Of a stretch of DNA of 64,000 nt, positions 55,387-61,834 are shown piece after piece. Every line of letters starts with the position of its first letter. Positions within the stretch are counted from its first letter, which is position 1. The notes beneath the pieces are model-generated. The model was not told the DNA's origin and made no database searches. It was given only the letters and a program-made list of their open reading frames with translations. The stretch is from Paenibacillus agricola. GTDB taxonomy: Bacteria > Bacillota > Bacilli > Paenibacillales > NBRC-103111. The stretch lies in contig NZ_JAAOIW010000002.1 in assembly GCF_011440305.1 (NCBI RefSeq), positions 175,988-239,987 on the forward strand, written 5' to 3'. Position numbers and translations under genes: made by a program.

Positions 55387-55941
55387 TTATGTAAGCTGGT
55401 TTTTTAACAATTCGACCATCGCCAAGCGATCTTCATCAGCTAATATATAATCCATTTTAAAGCACGACGGGCATACATACACTTTAGTTGTATAGGCCAC
55501 CTTAAGCAACGGTTGATCCAGCATGACAGGGAGGACAGGTACATATCCTGGAGCCGCGGTTTGCGTTCCGGTAAACATCATAAAGCTATGGCAGTTCGTG
55601 CATTCAGGCGGATCCTCTTGTGTAGCAAGTACACGTTGAACGCCTTCTTCGTATTCGTCAAGCCCATCACGATCTTCTTCATCATAATCATCAAGTTCAT
55701 CGTCTTCTAATTCCTCGTCAATGCTTAACAGCTTCTCTTTATCGTTGTGATCTGCTTTGTTGACGTCCTTACGTTCTTCCTCGTCATCATCTTCATCCGA
55801 AGAATCGACCCCAAGCTTCAAGCTGCGATAATCGCTCAATTCATTAAAACAATGCGGACAAGCTTCCTCCGGTCCAAACTCTGGATCCCAAACGATCTCC
55901 GTATGGCACCAAGGACACACAAGATCATGTGATTGCTGCAT
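55387..55941 (-). CDS. Acidic double zinc-ribbon protein
   Basis: Cytoplasmic protein of 184 residues. The N-terminal zinc ribbon has CPWC and CPHC pairs (residues 10-35), the middle (about 50-105) is a very acidic Asp/Glu tract, and a second cysteine set CTNC / CPSC (residues ~115-165) suggests another zinc ribbon. No known function. It lies downstream of the small membrane peptide, DUF350 and PspA genes on the same strand, and is probably part of that unit. Confidence 0.75.
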   Translation of the reverse strand: MQQSHDLVCPWCHTEIVWDPEFGPEEACPHCFNELSDYRSLKLGVDSSDEDDDEEERKDVNKADHNDKEKLLSIDEELEDDELDDYDEEDRDGLDEYEEGVQRVLATQEDPPECTNCHSFMMFTGTQTAAPGYVPVLPVMLDQPLLKVAYTTKVYVCPSCFKMDYILADEDRLAMVELLKNQLT

Positions 55942-55971
55942 GTATATTCCCCCGGTTTCTTTTCACAATAG

Positions 55972-56055
55972 TTATGCAAAATTTACAAAATAATAAATGC
56001 CTACGCCTACAAATACAAAGGCCAGAATCAGCAGTGTACCCCATAAATATTTCAT
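55972..56055 (-). CDS. 27-residue single-helix membrane peptide
   Basis: MKYLWGTLLILAFVFVGVGI and a short YYFVNFA tail: nearly the whole peptide is one membrane helix. GGGAGGC lies 5-6 bases before the ATG. It is 30 bases after the DUF350 gene and 30 bases before the zinc-ribbon gene, so it is likely co-translated in the PspA/DUF350 cluster. The function is unknown. Confidence 0.7.
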   Translation of the reverse strand: MKYLWGTLLILAFVFVGVGIYYFVNFA

Positions 56056-56085
56056 GCCTTGCCTCCCGAGCCCTTTACACGAGCC

Positions 56086-56484
56086 TTACGATATACTTGC
56101 GCCGACCACATAGGAAATCGAAATCGAAATAATCATGGAAAGCAATCCCACCGCTTTATTATCCTTGCGTATTTCCTCATCAATTTTAAAATAAGGAGTC
56201 AGGAACTCAAAAATAAAATAGGCTGCCATGAGCAACACAAATCCATACCCGGTCCAAATCAACGATTGCAGCACGGAATCATTATTCAGAATCGCAAAAC
56301 GGAATATATTACAAATCCCGAATATTTTACCACCTGTCGCCATCGCTACAGAAACATTGCCTTTTTTAATCTCTTCCCAATCGTTATAACGTGTGACTAA
56401 TTCAAAGATAGCCACAAACACGATCAGAGCTACAACAGCTACGGAAAAAAAGGCTAACGTCTCGATATACGGATTTGATAACAT
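56086..56484 (-). CDS. DUF350 membrane protein
   Basis: Membrane protein of 132 residues with four hydrophobic segments and the family pattern around ELVTRYNDWEEIKKGNVSVA, typical of DUF350. ATG 56484 has GAGGTGG upstream; the longer frame to 56526 would place that site inside the gene. DUF350 proteins often sit beside PspA-like proteins, as here. The function is unknown; a part in membrane-stress response is inferred from context. Confidence 0.85.
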   Translation of the reverse strand: MLSNPYIETLAFFSVAVVALIVFVAIFELVTRYNDWEEIKKGNVSVAMATGGKIFGICNIFRFAILNNDSVLQSLIWTGYGFVLLMAAYFIFEFLTPYFKIDEEIRKDNKAVGLLSMIISISISYVVGASIS

Positions 56485-56636
56485 AACATCCACCTCTTCA
56501 TTCATCATATCATACCTCACCGTCATGAACAGCTTTTTAGATCACGCCAAGGAACCTGCTACCCATAAAGGTTATCCCACATGGTTGAAGAGACTGAGGC
56601 CATTCGCCCCAGTCTCTTCCTTGAATTCGCTATAAA

Positions 56637-57314
56637 TCAAGATTGTTTCTTAGCCTGCATTCTTGCTCTCAGCTCGGCCAGATCATCATCAACACCGCTG
56701 CTTTTATCCAAGTTATTCAGTTCATCATCCAGGCTGCGGTTACCGGAGCGAAGCTCGTTGCTTGCTTCTGCTTCTGCTTCCATCTGCAGCACTTTCTCTG
56801 ACATACGGTCGAAGCCTTTAGCAGCATTGTCAGTACCGAAGCCAGACATAGCTTGGTTAATTTGCTTTTGTGCTTGTGCCGCTTCAGCACGGGCAACCAG
56901 CAGGTCTTTCTTATTTTTCATTTTACCAAACTCGCTTTTCATTTCGGTAAGCTGTCCACGAAGGCGGTCTGCATTTTGTTTGGCTACATCATATTGAGTC
57001 TTCATTTCATCAAAACGGATTTGGTACTCCTTCTTATCCTGCAAAGCACGACGCGCCAAATCCTCATTGTTTTGCTCCAACGCTCTCATGGCTTGCTGGT
57101 CACGCTTGTCTACCATCTGTCCAGCTTCTTCAAACTGCTGCTTAAATTTCTTTTCTACCGCAATTTGTTTGGCTACGGCAACTTCAGCCTCGTTAATGTC
57201 TTGCTCCATATCACGTAAAAATTGGCTTAGCATTTTAACCGGGTCTTCCGCCTTGTCCAGCAAATCATTAATTGAAGCCATTGTCATATCACGAAATCTT
57301 TTGAAAATACTCAT
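56637..57314 (-). CDS. PspA/IM30-family protein
   Basis: Helical protein of 225 residues, mostly coiled coil, with the family N-terminus MSIFKRFRDMTMASINDLLDK. PspA (LiaH/YdjF) proteins form ESCRT-III-like assemblies on the cytoplasmic face of damaged membranes. A weak hairpin (56586-56622) without a T run lies between it and DUF350; read-through is likely. AGGAGG-like GGGAGG precedes the ATG. It is probably first in the unit with DUF350, the 27-residue peptide and the zinc-ribbon gene. Confidence 0.93.
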   Translation of the reverse strand: MSIFKRFRDMTMASINDLLDKAEDPVKMLSQFLRDMEQDINEAEVAVAKQIAVEKKFKQQFEEAGQMVDKRDQQAMRALEQNNEDLARRALQDKKEYQIRFDEMKTQYDVAKQNADRLRGQLTEMKSEFGKMKNKKDLLVARAEAAQAQKQINQAMSGFGTDNAAKGFDRMSEKVLQMEAEAEASNELRSGNRSLDDELNNLDKSSGVDDDLAELRARMQAKKQS

Positions 57315-57465
57315 TAGTAAGTTCCTCCCATGATTTCATTTATTACTTTATAATAATATTATAATCATACGCTCTTCTCGGCGCTACCCTTTATACATAC
57401 GGACTAAAGGAAAAGGCGTTTCATTTGGCGTTAAAATAATTAAATCCGGTTTCATTTGCTCACAT

Positions 57466-59844
57466 CTAGTTCAACTCGGCCACGGTTACTCCCGTACCAC
57501 CTTCATTATAATTTCCGATTCGGTAGCTTTTGACATGCTTATGCTTGCGTAAAAACTCGGAAATTCCTGTCCGTAGTACGCCTGTGCCTTTGCCGTGAAT
57601 AATGAACACATTGCCGAAATTGGCCAGGTACGATTCATCCAAAAAGCGGTCGACCTCAATAATGGCATCCTCCAGATTAGCGCCGCGCAGATCGAGCTCC
57701 ATACGCGCATTCTCATCGCGTGTCCGCTTCAGACTGGCTGCAACCCGGTGCTGCTTCTGTGCTCCTGCATCTTTGGCAGCTGCCGACTTGATTAGCTCCA
57801 AATCTGCAAGCTGTGCCTTCATCTTCATGCTGCCAAGCTGGATCGTAGCTTCATGGTCGTTGACGATCTCCACGATCTGGCCTTTTTGGCGCAGATGGAC
57901 AACCATCACCTCATCGCCGGGTCCAAGCTTGTCAGGCTTCTTCGCCGCGCTGCGTGCGACTGCTTTCTTCGACCTTAGCTCCGGTACGGCTTGGTCTAGC
58001 TTGCGCTTGGCATCACTTAGATGGTGATCCTTGATCCCTATGGCTTCCTCACGCTGCATCCGCCGCAGCTCCGTAATGATCTCATCCGCCTCGCGGCGGG
58101 CTTTAGAAATCGCATCCTGAGCTTCACGCTCCGCTTTCTCGAACAGCTTATCGCGCTGTTCCTCAAAACGCTGCTGCTGCGCGGCAAAGCTGGTGCGAAG
58201 CTCCTCAGCTTCGCGCCGCAGCTGCTCAGCGGTTAGCCGCTCAGCCTCGGTGATAAGCCGGTTCTCTTCGAGTGTGGCGATCATCGCTTCGACACGCTTG
58301 TCTTCTTCGGTCACCTGGCCTCGCGCGTGATCAATAATCGACTTGGCAAGCCCGAGACGCTCCGCGATGGCAAAAGCGTTGCTGCGGCCCGGAACGCCGA
58401 CCAACAGCCGATAGGTTGGGCTCAAGCTCTGGATGTCGAACTCCATACTTGCGTTAATAATCCCTTGGCGGTCATATGCATATGCCTTCAGCTCGCTATA
58501 ATGCGTAGTAGCGACAATCCGGCAGCCCATTTTGTGGATGTACTCAAGCAGCGAGATCGCCAACGCCGATCCTTCAGCCGGGTCTGTCCCCGCCCCCAGC
58601 TCATCGAGCAGCACTAAGCTTTTTGGTGTCATATCCTTTAAAATACGAATAATATTGCTCATATGGCTGGAAAATGTACTAAGGTTCTGCTCGATGCTTT
58701 GCTCATCACCTATGTCCGCGTAAATCGCATCGAACACACATAGCTGGCTGCCTTCCTCTGCGGGCACGAACAGTCCAGACATCGCCATCAACGAAAGCAA
58801 CCCGACTGTTTTAAGCGAAACCGTCTTGCCCCCTGTATTGGGACCCGTCACAATAATGGTCGTGTAGCGGTTGCCAAGCTCAATATCCAGCGGCACAACC
58901 TTATCCGCCATTATTAGTGGGTGGCGGCCTCGCTTAATCTTGATGAAGCCGCGATCATTAAGGATAGGCAATGTGGCTTTCATCTCATGCGCCAGCCCGG
59001 CTCTGGCAAAAATAAAGTCAAGCTCGGCTAACACATCCAGGCTTCCTAACAGTTCATCGGCCACTTCCGCTACAAAGGCTGTTAAAATTTGCAATATTTT
59101 TTCGATCTCGGCGATTTCCTTAAGCTTCAACTCGCGCACGCGATTGTTCAGCTGCACGACAGCCTCCGGCTCCATAAAAAGAGTCGCCCCAGAAGCGGAT
59201 TGATCGTGGATCATCCCGCCGAAATGGCTTCTGTATTCCTGCTTCACAGGGATCACGTAACGATCGTTACGAATGGTAACTAAATTATCCTGCAGCATTT
59301 TTTGAATCGATGGGGTACGTACCATTTGCTCCAGGCGGTCACGTGCCCGTGTTTCACTGCTCCTCAGCTCCTGACGAATCCGAGCCAGCTCGGGGCTAGC
59401 AGAGTCCATGACCTGGGCATTGTCATCGATACATAGCTTGATGCGATCCTCTGTTGTTTTCATTTCGCCAATGCCTTCAGCCAAAGCTAACAATAGTGGC
59501 GTTGCATATTCCTCTTGCACCGTTTCCAAAAACCGCTTCAAGCGCCTTCCGCCATAAATCGTATTTGCCACATCAAACAGCTCTGCTGGATTAAGCGTTC
59601 CACCGATTCTTGCGCGATGTACGGAAGAGCTGACATCCCGGATTCCGCCAAAAGGAGCGCTTCCCTTTAAACGGTTTACATTAACAGCTTCATCTGTTGC
59701 CTTCAGCCGCTGCTTCACTTCTTCGAAGTCTCCACTTGGCAATAGCTTCTCTAACCGTTCTTTACCCAAGCTAGTAGCTGCATGATGGGCACATTTATGT
59801 AAAATGGCGGAGAAATCCAATGTTTTTAAAATTTTGGTATTCAA
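57466..59844 (-). CDS. mutS2: Endonuclease MutS2
   Basis: Protein of 792 residues with MutS core and clamp, ATPase loop TGPNTGGKT at about residues 330-340, Walker B LVLLDELGAGTDP, a long coiled coil (about 510-620), and a C-terminal Smr nuclease domain with DLRGANLEDA and HGKGTGVLRTGI. MutS2 acts on branched DNA and, in Bacillus, on stalled ribosomes. The start is a TTG at 59844 with GGAGCAAAG upstream. In Bacillus the order is cvpA-polX-mutS2; here polX is missing and two other genes lie between. Confidence 0.95.
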   Translation of the reverse strand: MNTKILKTLDFSAILHKCAHHAATSLGKERLEKLLPSGDFEEVKQRLKATDEAVNVNRLKGSAPFGGIRDVSSSVHRARIGGTLNPAELFDVANTIYGGRRLKRFLETVQEEYATPLLLALAEGIGEMKTTEDRIKLCIDDNAQVMDSASPELARIRQELRSSETRARDRLEQMVRTPSIQKMLQDNLVTIRNDRYVIPVKQEYRSHFGGMIHDQSASGATLFMEPEAVVQLNNRVRELKLKEIAEIEKILQILTAFVAEVADELLGSLDVLAELDFIFARAGLAHEMKATLPILNDRGFIKIKRGRHPLIMADKVVPLDIELGNRYTTIIVTGPNTGGKTVSLKTVGLLSLMAMSGLFVPAEEGSQLCVFDAIYADIGDEQSIEQNLSTFSSHMSNIIRILKDMTPKSLVLLDELGAGTDPAEGSALAISLLEYIHKMGCRIVATTHYSELKAYAYDRQGIINASMEFDIQSLSPTYRLLVGVPGRSNAFAIAERLGLAKSIIDHARGQVTEEDKRVEAMIATLEENRLITEAERLTAEQLRREAEELRTSFAAQQQRFEEQRDKLFEKAEREAQDAISKARREADEIITELRRMQREEAIGIKDHHLSDAKRKLDQAVPELRSKKAVARSAAKKPDKLGPGDEVMVVHLRQKGQIVEIVNDHEATIQLGSMKMKAQLADLELIKSAAAKDAGAQKQHRVAASLKRTRDENARMELDLRGANLEDAIIEVDRFLDESYLANFGNVFIIHGKGTGVLRTGISEFLRKHKHVKSYRIGNYNEGGTGVTVAELN

Positions 59845-60149
59845 CTTTGCTCCTGCCTTTCCTTTCCCTGCATACAGTTTCCATTATATTATATCCAAAT
59901 CCATTAGGATTAGCGAATTTTTCACTATATGTATTCTCGCCGCAAGGAAGCCTGCATCCCCCATATTATGGCGTTCATAAAGTAAGCCAGCAAAGAAAAT
60001 AATAAGATTTGCACCGATTCCTTTAATGTTGCTATCACGAAGCCAGTCCGAAATTCTGGACCATGCCTAAAAGGCAGCTTTCTTCGAAAACTCTTAGTCC
60101 ATGCTTACGAAGTCAGTTTTCTTCGAAAACTCTTAGGAGGTGACAACCA
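59845..60149. other. Intergenic stretch of 305 bases with tandem repeat
   Basis: Between divergent mutS2 and the holin-like gene. It contains an AT-rich part with TATAATATAATGG on the minus strand (about 59893), a possible mutS2 -10 region, and the 39-bp tandem repeat at its right end. Confidence 0.6.
60061..60136. repeat. Two 39-bp tandem units before the holin-like gene
   Basis: Each unit runs CCATGC...CAG and ends with the perfectly shared 19 bases TTTCTTCGAAAACTCTTAG (60079-60097 and 60118-60136). The end of the second unit extends into the AGGAGG ribosome site of the gene at 60150. TTCGAA is a small palindrome in each unit. Confidence 0.85.
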
Positions 60150-60518
60150 ATGCATTTGTTTGGACATCTTGTCAGGTTTATTGTATCTGCTTTGGTGCTG
60201 ATGTTTGTAAGTTTCATCGTTCCTGCGTTTGAGGTGGGCGGCTTTTGGAGTGCTTTTTTCTTGGCGTTGGTTATCGCTATTGCGGCATGGGTGATCGAAG
60301 GGGCGTTTGGCAAAACCATAACCCCCTTTGGCCGCGGCATTGTTGGCTTTATTACGAGCGCATTAATTATTTGGGCGGCCCAATTTGTGGTAAGTGGTGT
60401 CACCACAAGTATTATCGGTGCAATTTTGGCAGCTTTAGTCATCGGTATTATCGATTTGTTTATTCCTGTTAAGACCCCCTTCGAACAAGGGCTTAGCGGA
60501 CGTGAGAAACACAGGTAA
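60150..60518 (+). CDS. Four-helix holin-family membrane protein
   Basis: Membrane protein of 122 residues with four hydrophobic segments and short loops, of the phage holin (mycobacterial 4TMS) superfamily common as single chromosomal genes in Bacillales. It has no phage neighbours, so lysis is not implied. TTAGGAGGTG precedes the ATG. It is a single-gene unit with a long terminator. The actual role is unknown. Confidence 0.85.
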   Translation: MHLFGHLVRFIVSALVLMFVSFIVPAFEVGGFWSAFFLALVIAIAAWVIEGAFGKTITPFGRGIVGFITSALIIWAAQFVVSGVTTSIIGAILAALVIGIIDLFIPVKTPFEQGLSGREKHR

Positions 60519-60534
60519 TCCAATGAACGGCCAA

Positions 60535-60591
60535 AAATATTCAGTCTGCGGGCTTAAGAAGCCAAGTTCAGCAGACTGAATATTTTTTTCT
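60535..60591 (+). terminator. Terminator of the holin-like gene
   Basis: AAAAATATTCAGTCTGC pairs with GCAGACTGAATATTTTT, followed by TT, across a loop with a GGCTTAAGAAGCC hairpin. Confidence 0.93.
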
Positions 60592-60663
60592 GTGATTTCA
60601 GTCACATCTGTAGAAGATGTATGAAAATTCATCACCAATTCGTCAATAGTCTGTCACTGTATT

Positions 60664-60685
60664 CCTTATCTATATAAGGTATGAT
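60664..60685 (+). promoter_or_regulatory. Palindrome abutting a -10 box before the cupredoxin gene
   Basis: CCTTAT-CTAT-ATAAGG is a perfect inverted repeat, directly followed by TATGAT (60680-60685). No good -35 is seen, so an activator or repressor site is plausible. Confidence 0.45.
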
Positions 60686-60728
60686 AGCTCTGTTGGGCTA
60701 TATAAATTATATTTTGGAGGGATTACTC

Positions 60729-61139
60729 TTGAAAAAGATTATTGTATTGGCTTTATCCATTAGTTTGATGTTCGTTATGTCGGCATGCGGCCAAAAAGCT
60801 GCAACTCCTGCAACTGCGCCTGCGCCCGCAACAACCGGCTCTGCACCTACAGCTGCCGCACCTGCCGCTTCTGGTGCTCAGCAAGTGAAATTGGTAGCAA
60901 GCAATTATAAATTTGACCAAGCTGAATATAAAGTAAAAGCTGGCCAGGATGTCACCGTTACTTTGGACAACAAAGAAGGCATGCATGGAGTAGCCATTGA
61001 TGCTTTTAAAGTGAAGTTGGACGGTTCCAATAAAACAGCGACATTTAAAGCTGACAAACCAGGAACGTATGATATCGTATGTAGTGTTCCTTGCGGCTCA
61101 GGCCATATGACGATGAAATCCAAGCTGATCGTGGAATAG
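60729..61139 (+). CDS. Cupredoxin lipoprotein with CuA-type ligand set
   Basis: Secreted lipoprotein of 136 residues: signal peptide ending MSAC (Cys20), an Ala/Pro/Thr linker (residues 24-50), then a cupredoxin domain of about 85 residues. The ligands of a two-copper CuA centre are all present: H86, C118, C122, H126 and M129 (CSVPCGSGHMTM). TTG at 60729 with GGAGGG 7-8 bases upstream is preferred over an ATG at 60681 that would break the signal peptide. Could carry electrons or copper to cytochrome oxidase; no oxidase genes adjoin. Confidence 0.9.
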   Translation: MKKIIVLALSISLMFVMSACGQKAATPATAPAPATTGSAPTAAAPAASGAQQVKLVASNYKFDQAEYKVKAGQDVTVTLDNKEGMHGVAIDAFKVKLDGSNKTATFKADKPGTYDIVCSVPCGSGHMTMKSKLIVE

Positions 61140-61163
61140 TAGCACAAATAGCCAACATTATAA

Positions 61164-61209
61164 AAAAAGAGCCAATCCTTATCATGTGAATGATAGGTGG
61201 CTCTTTTTG
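61164..61209. terminator. Bidirectional terminator between cupredoxin and cvpA
   Basis: AAAAAGAGCCAATCCTTATCA pairs with TGATAGGTGGCTCTTTTT (with mismatches); A and T runs on both sides serve both strands. Confidence 0.88.
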
Positions 61210-61227
61210 CTATGGACAGTTATTTAT

Positions 61228-61821
61228 TTATTCCGCCTGCTCTCTGAGATCCAATGCTGCAGGACTGAACGGATTCACTTTGGTTTTGCTATCCCATAGC
61301 TCATTAAGCTTGTCACTGACGGATGGCAACGCATTGACAATATGGGGAGCAAATGTCGATTCTTTCAATAATCTTTGCGAAGTTTCATTAGGAATAACAA
61401 TCATTACATTTACGATCACTATGACAATCAACGCAGCCTCTGCCAACCCCAGTAAAGCACCTGACCATTGGTTGATCGTTTTGATACCCGGTGTCAATGT
61501 AATCCAATGCAGGATTCTTCCCACAATACTTAAAGCAATTTTTACTACAAATAGCAGCAGCCCAAAAGCAATTGCATTAGACACATAAGTATCAAGATGA
61601 AGCCCTTTTAAAAAGGATCCATATTTTTCGTACGCTTCGGAATTAGCTGTGGAAAGCACCCCTGCAATCCAAGGTGCTATATCTTTATAGAAGGTAAAAG
61701 CCACTATATAAGCAATAAAAAGTCCTGCGATGGATACCAATTGGCTTACAAAGCCGCGGTAATAACCTAATATTAATCCTGCCACCACCAGTACAGCTAC
61801 AGCCCAGTCCAACCCATTCAT
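61228..61821 (-). CDS. cvpA: CvpA-family membrane protein
   Basis: Membrane protein of 197 residues with four hydrophobic segments and the family pattern NGLDWAVAVLVVAGLILGYYRGF at the N-terminus (YRG motif). It is the equivalent of YshB of Bacillus, which lies between zapA and polX-mutS2. Here the upstream gene is the giant coiled-coil gene (13-base gap). CvpA function in Gram-positives is not settled. Confidence 0.9.
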   Translation of the reverse strand: MNGLDWAVAVLVVAGLILGYYRGFVSQLVSIAGLFIAYIVAFTFYKDIAPWIAGVLSTANSEAYEKYGSFLKGLHLDTYVSNAIAFGLLLFVVKIALSIVGRILHWITLTPGIKTINQWSGALLGLAEAALIVIVIVNVMIVIPNETSQRLLKESTFAPHIVNALPSVSDKLNELWDSKTKVNPFSPAALDLREQAE

Positions 61822-61834
61822 ACCTATTCCCCGC

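Noticed and set aside
60150..60518. Holin-family gene as a sign of prophage
   Set aside because: No other phage gene, integrase or attachment site is near; this family occurs as single chromosomal genes.
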